A stretch of 64,000 bases of DNA. It comes from Borborobacter arsenicus. Lineage in GTDB: Bacteria; Pseudomonadota; Alphaproteobacteria; Rhizobiales; Rhizobiaceae. Location of the stretch: positions 62,001-126,000 of the forward strand of contig NZ_RKST01000014.1 of assembly GCF_003934165.1 (NCBI RefSeq), written 5' to 3'. Below are positions 1 to 8,528 of the stretch, piece by piece. The position numbers and the translations under genes were made by a program. Position 1 is the stretch's first letter. Every line of letters starts with the position of its first letter. The notes under the pieces are model-generated. The model was not told the origin of the DNA, did not search any database, and worked only from the letters and a program-made list of their open reading frames with translations.

Positions 1-1403
1 CCGACGCGCATAGGCGCCGCGCCCATGAGGCCCAGCCGATCGCGCCGCAGCCAGCGGATGAGCAGCAGAAGGGCGACAGCGGCAAGACCCGCCGAAAGCC
101 CCATCCAGATGCCGTTGCCGCGAAAGCCGAAATGGAAGGCGAGCACCACGCCAAGCGGCAGGCCGATGCCCCAATAGCCGATCGCGGCTATGACCATTGG
201 AATGCGGGTATCGTGCAGGCCGCGCAGCATGCCGGCACCCACCGCCTGCGCACCGTCGACGATTTGGAACAGCGCGGCAAAGGCAAGGAACGTTACCGCA
301 ATGGTGACCACCTCGGCATTGGCGGGGTTGCCGATGTCGATGAAAATGCTGATCAGCGAGTGCGGCACGGTTATCATGGCAAGGGCGGCAAACGCCATGA
401 AACCGACGCCGATTACATAGGCTGTCCAGCCCGCCCGGCTGATGCCGCTGGGGTCGCGCGCGCCATAGGCGATGCCGACGCGCACCGTCGCCGCCTGGTT
501 GACGCCGAGCGGAACCATGAAGCTGATCGAGCAGACCTGCATGGCGATAGCGTAGGCCGCCAGTGATGCCGCATCGATCAATCCCATCAGGAAGGCGGCG
601 GCATTGAACAGCGTGACCTCGAAAGCCATCATGCCGGCGATCGGCAGGCCAAGCCACAGAAGCTCACGAAAGCGCGGCCAGTCGGCGCGCCAGAAGCGCC
701 CGAACAGGTGGTAGCGCCGAAAGCGGCGATCCAGAGAAACCACCAACGCCATGCCGGCAAACATCAGGAAGCTGGACAGGCTGGTCGCGATGCCGGAGCC
801 GACGATGCCCATTTCGGGGAAGCCGAAATGCCCGAAGACCAGCGCCCAATTGGCGAGCGCGTTGAAGGCAACCGCAATGAAGGCCACCACCAGCGCCCAG
901 CCCGGACGTTCCAGCGTGGCGATGAACGAACGCAGCACGATATAGAAATAAAACGGCAGCAGCCCCCATTGCAGCGCATGCAGATAGTCGCCCGCCTCGG
1001 CGGCCAGCGCCGGCTCCTGGCCCATGGCAAGCAGGATGGCCTCGCCGTTCCACAGCAGGGCCCAGACCGGAATGGCAATGAAGACAGCTGCCCATAGGCC
1101 CTGGCGCACGGTGCGGCGCAGGTCGCGCACCGAATGGCGGTTGCGGCCGACCTCGCGCGCCATCATCGGCACGGTGGCCAGCATCAGGCCAAGTCCGAAC
1201 ACCAGCGGTGCGAAATAGAGATTGGCGCCAAGCGCGCTCGCGGCCAGCGTGTTGGGTCCGACACGGCCGAGTATCATGACATCGGTCGCCGTCATTGCAG
1301 TCTGTGCAAGATTGGTCAGCACCATCGGCCAGCTCAGGGCCAGCATCGCACGAATCTCGGCGCGCCAGGGGCTTGCGCCCGCATAGGCTTGGGTCGACGA
1401 CAT
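1..1403 (-). CDS. MATE family efflux transporter (3' end outside window)
   Basis: Integral inner-membrane exporter of the MATE (NorM-like) family, expected to expel cationic compounds by Na+ or H+ antiport. The minus-strand translation starts MSSTQAYAGASPWRAEIRAM and continues through about 467 codons without a stop to the window edge. It is a chain of hydrophobic helices with the family's N-terminal LSWPMVLTNLAQ and later GVNQAATVRVG stretches. Start is the ATG at 1403. The family is usually 450-480 residues, so little more than the C-terminus is missing. It lies downstream of the iron operon on the same strand, separated by about 250 bp, and is probably a separate unit. Substrate cannot be inferred. 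Confidence 0.9.
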   Translation of the reverse strand, partial: MSSTQAYAGASPWRAEIRAMLALSWPMVLTNLAQTAMTATDVMILGRVGPNTLAASALGANLYFAPLVFGLGLMLATVPMMAREVGRNRHSVRDLRRTVRQGLWAAVFIAIPVWALLWNGEAILLAMGQEPALAAEAGDYLHALQWGLLPFYFYIVLRSFIATLERPGWALVVAFIAVAFNALANWALVFGHFGFPEMGIVGSGIATSLSSFLMFAGMALVVSLDRRFRRYHLFGRFWRADWPRFRELLWLGLPIAGMMAFEVTLFNAAAFLMGLIDAASLAAYAIAMQVCSISFMVPLGVNQAATVRVGIAYGARDPSGISRAGWTAYVIGVGFMAFAALAMITVPHSLISIFIDIGNPANAEVVTIAVTFLAFAALFQIVDGAQAVGAGMLRGLHDTRIPMVIAAIGYWGIGLPLGVVLAFHFGFRGNGIWMGLSAGLAAVALLLLIRWLRRDRLGLMGAAPMRV

Positions 1404-1650
1404 GTGTTTGTCTTTCTGTCGCGCAGCGGTGCAAAACCGCACCGCCCATCGCATTTTTAAATGTAGTGTCCTGAAGCAGGCGCTGCCGCACCATGTGGCC
1501 GTTTTTGCAGCAAATCCGTTCGGCAATACTCTAATTTCAGCCGAAAGCTTCCAGGCCAGAGCGTGCTTTTGGACTAAACGCTCGCATTAGGCAAGACGCC
1601 AGCGGCCGTAACGATGAGGCCACGATATCGAAGGAGGCGCAGCCGACAGA

Positions 1651-2757
1651 TCAGGCGGTGATGCGCAGCAGGTGATTGTCCCAGACGAATTCTTGCGCCT
1701 GAACGGCGCTGCCTTGCGCCGCGACGATTTCGCCGGTGCCGGTGGTGGCTCGGAAGGAGGCGTGGTCGGGCGCTAGGCCGCACACTTCCGTCAGGTCGTG
1801 GCGTGCCACAACGCGGCCGCTGGCGGCTTCGATCACGGCGTAGGAATTGCCCTGCGGCGAGGAAACCGCAATGGTGCCGGCATCGCGATTGGCCGCGACC
1901 GAGCCGATATAGTTGCGGAAGCCGCCGAGGATGGTTTCGGGCATGTCGAGCAGGTGCAGATTCTTGCCGCGAACGGCGCGGCCGACGAGCAGCGGCTTTT
2001 CGGTTGCCGGGCCTTCGTGCTGGCAGCCAAACCACACGGTGCCGGACGCATCCACATCCATATGCCGTATGGACAGCTTGTGCAGGGCAGGCGGCAATTC
2101 GTGCCGTTCGATGAGATCGCCGGAGAGCCGGTCGATGAACACCAGCGACGGCTTCATGGTCGAGAGATTGAGTTTGGCGCGGCCGAAATCCGGATGGGTC
2201 TCGATGCCGCCATTGGCGATGGCGAGCGTTCTGCCGTCACCGAGCAGCAGCAATTCGTGCGGGCCGACACCGTGGGTCGGGAACTCGCCGATCCGGCGGA
2301 AATGATCGTGCGCATCATAGATGCCGATCATGCCGACGGCATTGTCGAAATCGTTTTCGGTCGCATAAAGCAGCGCGCCGTCGGGTGAAAACACGCCATG
2401 GCCGAAGAAGTGGCGGTCCGGCGGGCTTGCAATGGTCAAGGGTTCGCGCTGGCCGGAATGATCGAACACCACAGCAAAGGTGCCCGGCTGGCGCGCAAAC
2501 ACGACCGACTGGCGTGATACGGGATCGAAGGTCACGTCATGGCCGCGATCCGGCAACGGCACCTGATGAAGGAGCTTGCCTTCTTCCGAAAGGATTGCCG
2601 CGCCGAAACTGCCGTCGCGCTTCTGATAGGCGGTGGCGAACACCGCGTCGGTGGTAAGCGTTGCCGCTGACGCCGCCGGCGAGAGCCCGGCGAAGAAGGC
2701 GGCTCCGGCGCCCTTCAGGAAATCGCGGCGATCGATCAGGGGCGAGCGCAAGTTCAA
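1651..2757 (-). CDS. DUF1513 domain-containing periplasmic protein
   Basis: Last gene of the iron operon. About 368 residues, the usual DUF1513 length. The start is inferred as TTG at 2757, whose bases overlap the imelysin stop (TTGA), giving an N-terminus with a Tat-like signal (DRRDFLKGAGAAFFAGLSPA). The remainder looks like a beta-propeller, with repeated strands such as GRTLAIANGGIETHPDFG and SGTVWFGCQHEGP. Members are typically found next to imelysin and di-heme oxidoreductase genes, as here. The biochemical role is unknown; context suggests periplasmic iron acquisition. Confidence 0.85.
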   Translation of the reverse strand: MNLRSPLIDRRDFLKGAGAAFFAGLSPAASAATLTTDAVFATAYQKRDGSFGAAILSEEGKLLHQVPLPDRGHDVTFDPVSRQSVVFARQPGTFAVVFDHSGQREPLTIASPPDRHFFGHGVFSPDGALLYATENDFDNAVGMIGIYDAHDHFRRIGEFPTHGVGPHELLLLGDGRTLAIANGGIETHPDFGRAKLNLSTMKPSLVFIDRLSGDLIERHELPPALHKLSIRHMDVDASGTVWFGCQHEGPATEKPLLVGRAVRGKNLHLLDMPETILGGFRNYIGSVAANRDAGTIAVSSPQGNSYAVIEAASGRVVARHDLTEVCGLAPDHASFRATTGTGEIVAAQGSAVQAQEFVWDNHLLRITA

Positions 2758-3830
2758 TCCCCGTCGAGCGAGGAAAAGCCGGCAGTGAGGCCGAATTCGG
2801 CTGACAGCCTTGTGCCGAACAACTCGCTTAGGCTCGAAGTGACAACGCCGGTATAGGTCAGCCGGCCACGCTTGGCGGAATCGGCCAGCACGTCTTCGAT
2901 TGGCCCATCGGCGCTGGCAAGCGCGTTCAGCGCATTGTTGAACTCGAAGCCGATCGACTTGGCGATCCATTTCTTGTCGGCGGGCAGCGCTTCGGCGAGA
3001 CCCGATATGTCGAACAGCGCCTTCATGCCCGACAGGTTTCCGGCCAGCGACGGGATCGTTTGTCCCGAGCGCCAGAACAGCGCCTGCTTCGGCTTGTCCT
3101 TTTCCGTAGCCTCTCCGAGGAAGCCGCCGATGCGCACGTCGCGTTCCATCTCCAATCCGGTGACGAAAACATCCAGCAATTCGCCCAAAACCTCGCCATT
3201 ATTGCGATAAAGCGGGTTGGTTTCGGACGGATTTTGCCAGGATTTGGCAAAACCGTCGGGTTTTTCCCAGGCATTTTCGATCTTTCCGGCGATGGAATCG
3301 AGATTTTCAGCAATTGCCGCGCCGAATGAGCAGCGATAGGGCGCGTCGCTGGCAAGGGATTCCGAGTCGGTTCCGAACAATACGAATTCGAGCGCGCCCA
3401 GCCCCTGCATGGCCACGCTCTTGCCGGAAAGGGTATCGGGGTTGGTGGCGGTCGGGTCCTCTTTCTGGATCGCCGCCTGAACCTGCCTCAGGCCGGTGCT
3501 CTTGCGGTCGGGCCAGAACAGGATGCGTTCAAGCCGGTTCTGTTCCGTTACGGGTCCGAAACGGATGATTTCCACCCGCGACCAGCTATCGACGGTCTCA
3601 CTGAATGTACTGCGCGCTTGTGCCAGAAGGTTCTCGGAAGGCATGGTGCAGAGCTTGCTTGTCACCTCGTTGAGGCGTGACGTCGCGGCGTGAAAGTCGC
3701 GATAGGCAGGCCGTATGAAATCATCCACCGCCCTGGAGATGATCGGGCCTGCATCAGGGGTTTCGGTCGCCAGAACAGGAGCGGTGAATACAAGGAAGCC
3801 GGCAGCGATGATCGGTAACCTCCGCATCAC
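2754..3830 (-). CDS. Imelysin-family periplasmic protein (short form)
   Basis: 358 residues with a Sec signal peptide (residues 1-21, ending PVLA). Contains imelysin (peptidase M75-like) features: an N-terminal helical IRPAYRDFHAATSRL segment and GLGALEFVLFG, which occupies the place of the GxHxxE motif but lacks the His. It is therefore probably a binding protein rather than a protease. Start ATG overlaps the stop of the di-heme oxidoreductase gene (ATGA), and its own stop overlaps the DUF1513 start, so the three genes are translationally coupled. Same arrangement as Pseudomonas PA4371-PA4373-type clusters (from memory). Likely iron or heme handling in the periplasm. Confidence 0.88.
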   Translation of the reverse strand: MMRRLPIIAAGFLVFTAPVLATETPDAGPIISRAVDDFIRPAYRDFHAATSRLNEVTSKLCTMPSENLLAQARSTFSETVDSWSRVEIIRFGPVTEQNRLERILFWPDRKSTGLRQVQAAIQKEDPTATNPDTLSGKSVAMQGLGALEFVLFGTDSESLASDAPYRCSFGAAIAENLDSIAGKIENAWEKPDGFAKSWQNPSETNPLYRNNGEVLGELLDVFVTGLEMERDVRIGGFLGEATEKDKPKQALFWRSGQTIPSLAGNLSGMKALFDISGLAEALPADKKWIAKSIGFEFNNALNALASADGPIEDVLADSAKRGRLTYTGVVTSSLSELFGTRLSAEFGLTAGFSSLDGD

Positions 3831-5404
3831 AAGGACTCCAGGAACCGGATCAGCGCCTCGCGATCGCTCTTGGCCAGTGCAGCGAACCCATCGCGCGCCT
3901 TCTGCCCTTCACCACCATGCCATAGAACGGCCTCGGTGAGATTGCGGGCGCGTCCGTCATGCAGGAAGAATGTATGGCCGTTGACGGTCTTGGTCAGGCC
4001 GATCCCCCAGAGTGGCGGCGTGCGCCATTCGCGGCCGTCGGCATCACCCACCTGCTGGCCGTCGGCCAAGCCTTCGCCCATGTCGTGAAGCAGGAAATCT
4101 GAATAGGGCCAGATCAGCTGGAAGGCCTGCGCCTTGTTTGGTGCGTCGCGGCGGGTGACGAATTTCGGCGTGTGGCAGGAGGCGCAGCCGAGGTCGTAGA
4201 AGACTTTTTTGCCGGCAAGAACGTCCGGCTTGTCGATGTCGCGACGGGCCGGAACCGCCAGGTTCTGCGAATAGAATGTCACCAGATCCATGATCGGGTC
4301 GGGCAATTCGGTGTCGCCAAGCCGCTGCTGCACGCCGTTCGGCATGGTAAAACAATCCTTCTGCGCCTCGGTGCAACCTCCCCAATGCAATGGGACATCG
4401 GGGTTGGAGAGGCCGATGTCATTGGCGAAGGCCTCGGCCGCCTGCCGGCGCACGGTGGGGTTGGACGCCTTCCAGCCGAAGCGGCCGAGCGTGAGCTCGC
4501 CGCTTGTGTGGTCGCGCACTATGGACGGCTTGCCGGAAATACCGTCGCTGTCGCGATCGTCGGAATCGGCATGGCCGAGAATATCGGCGGGATGGATCTG
4601 CTCGATCAGGCCGAGCCCGATCATCTGCGGGGTGACCCGTGGCGAGAGCGTCGTGCGCGGGTCGAGCGGCCCTTGCGAGAGATCGGTGACGGAATAGCTG
4701 GGCTGGCGCACCGAGAGCTTCGTGCCGTCGGCGAGCGTGACGGGGATTTCCTGATAGGAGATCGCCATCTTGCCCTCGGACGCAAGGCCGGGGACGGCGA
4801 GGTCCTGGAACTGGCCGCCATAGACCGGATCGGGAAAATTCAGCACCGTACGTTCGGCGACGGCCTTTTTCTCGGCTTCCGTTTCAGCTGTCCGTGCCAG
4901 CCGCAGGAACATGGAGGTCGCGTCCGGATTGCCCTCCGGCGGGTGGCCGCGGCCGTCCTTCAGATGGCAGCTTTGGCAGGCGCGGGCATTGAACAGCGGG
5001 CCGAGCCCATCGGAAGCCTGCGTCGAGGAGGGGGCCGAAACCCACAATTTACGGAACAGGCCGTTGCCGACCTTGAAAGTTGCCTCTTCCTCGAAGGTGA
5101 TATTGGCGGAGGAATGCGAGAAGGCATCGCGATTGGCGGCCTTGGTCGAGGTGCCGGCTCCGCCCTGCATGACTTCGAACTGTTCGGCCTTGGAGAAATC
5201 CGTCGTCGGGCGGGTGACGGCAAGAACGCGGCGCAAATCCTTCGCTGAAAGGTCGCTGCGTGTCGTGGCCAGCCCTGAGGGCTCGGCCTCGCTGGCCAAG
5301 GCCGGCAGTGGCAGGACGAACAAGACAGTCACGCAGGCAAGCCACGCGCGGGCAAAAATGGCGGCAGGTTGGACGCGGCGCGTCAGGAGAATGTCGCGCC
5401 GCAT
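3827..5404 (-). CDS. Di-heme oxidoreductase (DUF1111, cytochrome c-type)
   Basis: Periplasmic di-heme protein of the thiol oxidoreductase/DUF1111 family. With the ATG at 5404 it has 525 residues, a signal peptide (hydrophobic residues 19-36, ending ALA) and two c-heme sites: C143-x2-C146-H147 and C407-x2-C410-H411. This start is preferred over an upstream one because TAGGAG, overlapping the bfr stop, is well placed in front of it. Belongs to the iron operon, 13 bp after bfr and overlapping the imelysin gene by 4 bp. Family members are thought to act with imelysins in iron uptake, perhaps by changing the iron oxidation state; this is inference. Confidence 0.88.
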   Translation of the reverse strand: MRRDILLTRRVQPAAIFARAWLACVTVLFVLPLPALASEAEPSGLATTRSDLSAKDLRRVLAVTRPTTDFSKAEQFEVMQGGAGTSTKAANRDAFSHSSANITFEEEATFKVGNGLFRKLWVSAPSSTQASDGLGPLFNARACQSCHLKDGRGHPPEGNPDATSMFLRLARTAETEAEKKAVAERTVLNFPDPVYGGQFQDLAVPGLASEGKMAISYQEIPVTLADGTKLSVRQPSYSVTDLSQGPLDPRTTLSPRVTPQMIGLGLIEQIHPADILGHADSDDRDSDGISGKPSIVRDHTSGELTLGRFGWKASNPTVRRQAAEAFANDIGLSNPDVPLHWGGCTEAQKDCFTMPNGVQQRLGDTELPDPIMDLVTFYSQNLAVPARRDIDKPDVLAGKKVFYDLGCASCHTPKFVTRRDAPNKAQAFQLIWPYSDFLLHDMGEGLADGQQVGDADGREWRTPPLWGIGLTKTVNGHTFFLHDGRARNLTEAVLWHGGEGQKARDGFAALAKSDREALIRFLESL

Positions 5405-5417
5405 GGGTCCATGGCTC

Positions 5418-5903
5418 CTATTCGGCCTCGTTGGCCGAGGCTGCATTGAGCAGGCCGTATCTCTCTTCGCCGATCGAGTTGAGAAGATCGAGCTGCGTTT
5501 CGAGGAAGTCGATATGGCCTTCCTCGTCCTTCAGCAGTTCCTCGAACAGCTTCATGGTCACATAGTCGCCGAGTTCCTGGCAGATCTCGCGCGATTTCTT
5601 ATAGGAGGTACGAGCGTCATATTCGCCGGCAAGGTCGGATTCGAGCACTTCCTTGACGTTCTGGCCGATGCGCAAGGGAGCCACCGACTGCAGGTTGGGA
5701 TGGCCCTCGAGAAAAATGATGCGCTCGATGATGTGGTCGGCGTGATGCATTTCCTCGATCGATTCCTCGCGTTCCTTCTTGGCGAGCTTGTTGTAACCCC
5801 AGTCGTCCAAAAGCCTGTAGTGCAGCCAGTACTGGTTGACGGCGCCGAGCTCCAGGAAAAGAGCCTCGTTAAGCCGCTCGATGACCTGCTTTTCGCCCTT
5901 CAT
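5418..5903 (-). CDS. bfr: Bacterioferritin
   Basis: Iron-storage 24-mer subunit, 161 residues from the ATG at 5903, preceded by a strong GGAGGAG ribosome binding site. The di-iron ferroxidase ligands are all present in the standard numbering: E18, E51, H54, E94, E127 and H130. The heme-binding M52 is also present, so this is a true heme-containing Bfr. It overlaps the 3' end of bfd by 35 bp, pairing storage with its mobilising ferredoxin. Expression is probably iron-dependent through the Irr-like site at the operon head, though an internal promoter cannot be excluded. Confidence 0.97.
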   Translation of the reverse strand: MKGEKQVIERLNEALFLELGAVNQYWLHYRLLDDWGYNKLAKKEREESIEEMHHADHIIERIIFLEGHPNLQSVAPLRIGQNVKEVLESDLAGEYDARTSYKKSREICQELGDYVTMKLFEELLKDEEGHIDFLETQLDLLNSIGEERYGLLNAASANEAE

Positions 5904-6180
5904 GGTGTCTCCTCCCATATTCGGCCCGCAACGCTCTGACGCGGTCCAGGTGTGAAACGACATCTACCCCGCTTGCGTTCAAACGGGAATGGTAGCTTTC
6001 GGTGACCCGAATGATCGTTTCCACCACATTTGGGAAGCAGCCGCAACAACGTCCGCGTTTTTGCATGAAATGATAGACCTTCGCCGGGACGATCAGCGTC
6101 CACGGGTCTGCGTCCAGAAGCGCGACTATGGCCTCTTCGACCTCCTTTTGCGTGATCAGGTTACATTGGCAGATAAGCAT
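5869..6180 (-). CDS. bfd: Bacterioferritin-associated ferredoxin
   Basis: Small [2Fe-2S] protein, 103 residues, that donates electrons to bacterioferritin to release Fe2+. Cluster ligands are in the Bfd pattern: C4-x-C6 (MLICQCN) and C45-x2-C48 (GRCCGCF). The C-terminus has about 35 residues beyond a typical Bfd, overlapping the bfr start; that tail is basic and low in complexity. A 7-bp stem (6199-6217, ACGGCGC/GCGCCGT, no T-run) lies between this gene and the imelysin gene before it and could tune distal expression. Confidence 0.93.
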   Translation of the reverse strand: MLICQCNLITQKEVEEAIVALLDADPWTLIVPAKVYHFMQKRGRCCGCFPNVVETIIRVTESYHSRLNASGVDVVSHLDRVRALRAEYGRRHHEGRKAGHRAA

Positions 6181-6244
6181 GGTTCACACTGTCGGCTGAC
6201 GGCGCCCGTAGCGCCGTTTGGCTATATTATGTCTTCGCCTGGGC

Positions 6245-7549
6245 TTACTGGAAGACCTTGTCCGGGGCGTCGAGACTGTCGGAGCCTTCGAAGGCGATGG
6301 CATCGAGTTTCAGGCTGGCCACGGCGCGTTCGATCGACCTTGTCTGGTCGATCAGCCCGTCGATCGCTGCCTGCACGGCGGCATTTCCCTCAGCATTGCC
6401 CTCGCCGATCTGCTGGTCATAGGCCTCGCCACCTTCGGCGCGCTTGGCGACCGCTTCCATGGCGGCAACAGTCGTATCGAGCTTGCCGAGCAACTCGCTG
6501 TCGACCACGGGGTCGGCCTCCTTGACCAGCGCGGATAGGGATGGACCCTCGACCACCGAGCCGTCGATGCGCTTGTAGCTGCCCGTGTAGGCATTGCGGA
6601 TGCCGATCGCATCATAGAGATGCGAGATATGGGTGTTGTCGGAGAAGCAGTCATGCTCCTCCTCCGGATCGTGCAGCAGGAGACCGAGCTTCATGCGCTC
6701 GCCCGCCAACTCGCCATAGGACAGCGAGCCCATGCCGGTCAGGATGGTCGAGAGACCGGCATTGACGTCGCCCTCGGCCAGCGCCTTGCGCGCGGCACCG
6801 TCGGCAGCCCAGTTGCCCACCATCTCCTCAAGATCGCTCACAAGCAGCTTTGAGGCGGCGGAAAGATACTCGGCGCGCCGGTCGCAATTGCCGCCGGTGC
6901 AATTGGCGGTGTCGAAATCGGTATGGGGACGGTTGCCGGCGCCCGGCCCGGTGCCGTTCAGGTCCTGGCCCCAGAGCAGGAATTCGATGGCATGATAGCC
7001 GGTTGCGACATTGGCCTCGATGTCGCCGGCCTCTTGCAGCGTCTCCGACAGCACTTGCGGCGTGATCTTGGAGACATCGACCTTGGCGCCGTTGATCTCG
7101 ATTTCCTTGTTGGCGATCACATTGGCGGTATAGAGCGTGTTCTCGTCGGATTCGGTGCCGTAGCCAGCATCGACATAGTCGATCAGCCCTTCATCCAGCG
7201 GCCAGGCGTTGACCCGGCCTTCCCAGTCATCGACGATCGCATTGCCGAAGCGGTAGACCTCGGTCTGCTGATAGGGAATTCGCGATGCCTTCCACGCCGC
7301 GCGCGCGGCCTCCAGCGTCTCGGCCGAGGGCTTGGCGACAAGCGCAGCCACGGCCTCGTCAAGCTGCTTGGCGGTGGCCAGTGAATCCTCGTATTTGGCG
7401 AGCGCAATATCGGCATAGGTGGCGATCACCGCTTTCGGATCGGTATCGGCCTTTGCCGGAAGAACGAAGGCTGCTGCCGTCAGCGCTGCGGTTGCGGCAA
7501 TGGCCGCCAACCTTCTGCCCTGTCGTATCGTCACCTGTGTGGCGTTCAT
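6245..7549 (-). CDS. Imelysin-family iron-regulated protein (long form, IrpA-like)
   Basis: 434 residues from the ATG at 7549, preceded by GAGGAGAGG. N-terminal signal peptide (TAAAFVLPAKA). Carries the full imelysin GxHxxE motif as GYHAIEFLLWG, followed by GNRPHTDF, as in IrpA/EfeO-like periplasmic proteins. The cyanobacterial relative IrpA is induced by iron starvation. It sits 10 bp after the hypothetical gene before it, clearly one operon. Two imelysins of different length in one operon suggests separate binding roles. Peptidase activity is doubtful for the family, so I read it as an iron- or heme-binding periplasmic component. Confidence 0.92.
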   Translation of the reverse strand: MNATQVTIRQGRRLAAIAATAALTAAAFVLPAKADTDPKAVIATYADIALAKYEDSLATAKQLDEAVAALVAKPSAETLEAARAAWKASRIPYQQTEVYRFGNAIVDDWEGRVNAWPLDEGLIDYVDAGYGTESDENTLYTANVIANKEIEINGAKVDVSKITPQVLSETLQEAGDIEANVATGYHAIEFLLWGQDLNGTGPGAGNRPHTDFDTANCTGGNCDRRAEYLSAASKLLVSDLEEMVGNWAADGAARKALAEGDVNAGLSTILTGMGSLSYGELAGERMKLGLLLHDPEEEHDCFSDNTHISHLYDAIGIRNAYTGSYKRIDGSVVEGPSLSALVKEADPVVDSELLGKLDTTVAAMEAVAKRAEGGEAYDQQIGEGNAEGNAAVQAAIDGLIDQTRSIERAVASLKLDAIAFEGSDSLDAPDKVFQ

Positions 7550-7559
7550 GGTCCTCTCC

Positions 7560-8063
7560 TCAATGGACGGTGTCGCGCCTGACACGCGACAATATGTTCT
7601 GGAGTACGGCTCTCGGGATGGGCAGCAGCTGGTGATCGAGTTGCGAAAGCGAATGGGCGAAACTAGCGGCGGCCTCGCCGACCAGTTCCTGCCGTGCCGT
7701 GCAGGTGATCGCGCCAAGGCAAAGCTGTGCTGCCTCGTCGTCGTCGTGTTGGATACCGGCGATCAGCCCCAGCGCCATGCATTCGTCGCGGCAGATGTGA
7801 TGTGCGCCGAAGGGGAAGCTGCGCAGCGGGCAGAGCGCGCATTGGCGCAGCGTGCGTACGAAATGCGACAGTTCGCTCAACACCCGGCGCCCGTCAGCAG
7901 GGCCGAGGAGATCGGTATAGAGGGCGAAGGTGAGTTCCCACGGCGCGACCGAGCCGGTATCGAAACCGGCGATCCAGCGGCGATAGCCTTCGAGCACCAG
8001 TTTTTCAGGCGCCCGTTCGAAATAGCAGCCATAGGGCTCGATGTCCGACATGCACGCCGCCAT
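7560..8063 (-). CDS. Conserved hypothetical protein, first full-size gene of iron operon
   Basis: About 167 residues from ATG 8063 (ATG 8051 is possible). I do not recognise the family. It is rich in Cys, including CALCPLRSF and HHICRDECMAL, has no signal peptide or membrane segment, and looks soluble and cytoplasmic. The Cys/His pattern could hold a metal or Fe-S cluster. It ends 10 bp before the imelysin start and is the first sizeable gene after the Irr-type promoter, so a role in iron homeostasis is the best inference. The frame reads back in-phase for about 20 further plausible codons before an in-frame TGA at about 8120. Confidence 0.75.
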   Translation of the reverse strand: MAACMSDIEPYGCYFERAPEKLVLEGYRRWIAGFDTGSVAPWELTFALYTDLLGPADGRRVLSELSHFVRTLRQCALCPLRSFPFGAHHICRDECMALGLIAGIQHDDDEAAQLCLGAITCTARQELVGEAAASFAHSLSQLDHQLLPIPRAVLQNILSRVRRDTVH

Positions 8064-8125
8064 CAGCAAGGTCCCGAGCCCAATCGGGAAGTCGCACAGG
8101 CTTGCGCAACCACAATATCAACCAC

Positions 8126-8194
8126 TCACGTCCTCCAATCGAACGGGTTCAAGGCCCAGACATCAAAGGGATGCGCCAAGACGCAGGCTTTCAT
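8126..8194 (-). CDS. Possible 22-residue leader peptide of the iron operon
   Basis: Small open frame beginning MKACVLAHPFDVW and ending NPFDWRT, placed between the predicted promoter (8257-8285) and the first large gene. It has the GC-rich third positions and Trp/Phe/Pro content of real coding sequence, but the ribosome binding site is weak. It may be a regulatory leader, a short conserved protein, or chance. Confidence 0.3.
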   Translation of the reverse strand: MKACVLAHPFDVWALNPFDWRT

Positions 8195-8256
8195 AACACG
8201 CTCAGGGTCAGGAAAGTCAACGGGTTTCTCGCCAAAAGAAGATATAAATCAATAGC

Positions 8257-8285
8257 TTAGAATTATTCTAAACTAGCAAAGTCAA
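8257..8285 (-). promoter_or_regulatory. Promoter of iron operon with Irr-type (ICE) operator
   Basis: On the minus strand TTGACT (8285-8280) is followed after 17 bp by TTCTAA (8262-8257). The -10 and spacer lie in a perfect palindrome TTAGAA-TTA-TTCTAA (8257-8271), which closely resembles the iron control element bound by Irr in Rhizobiales. Overlap with the -10 fits repression of the iron genes downstream. The divergent ferredoxin reductase gene begins 258 bp away and may or may not respond. Confidence 0.65.
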
Positions 8286-8320
8286 GTTTAAGGGGGCGGT
8301 TCTCGACCTGTCCGCAACGC

Positions 8321-8350
8321 CTAACATCTTGATTCAACGCATGATCCCGC
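8321..8350. repeat. Degenerate copy of a Rhizobiales interspersed repeat
   Basis: The stretch CTAACATCTTGATTCAACGC followed by ATGATCCCGC resembles one arm of the palindromic element common between genes in Rhizobiales; other arms occur at 23841 and 48592 here. The gene-free stretch 8195-8528 otherwise holds the iron promoter and the 5' region of the next gene. Confidence 0.4.
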
Positions 8351-8528
8351 CCTTGGAAATCTGTCCTGGTCAGGCGCGTAGAGGTGATGGCAGCACCTGC
8401 CCGACGAAGCGGCGGCTTGACACCGCCTTGTTCAAGGTGCGACCGAAAGGTGGTCTGCCGTGTCGGGGCCGGACAGCTTGGCGGACCCGAAAAAGGCCAT
8501 ATTCGAGTTTTGCCAGGAAGCACTATCC

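Noticed and set aside
8117-8125. In-frame TGA just upstream of the first iron-operon gene, with Cys-rich plausible codons after it, as a second selenocysteine codon
   Set aside because: No convincing upstream start with proper ribosome spacing and no SECIS-like hairpin follows; more likely the 5' leader or an unused frame.
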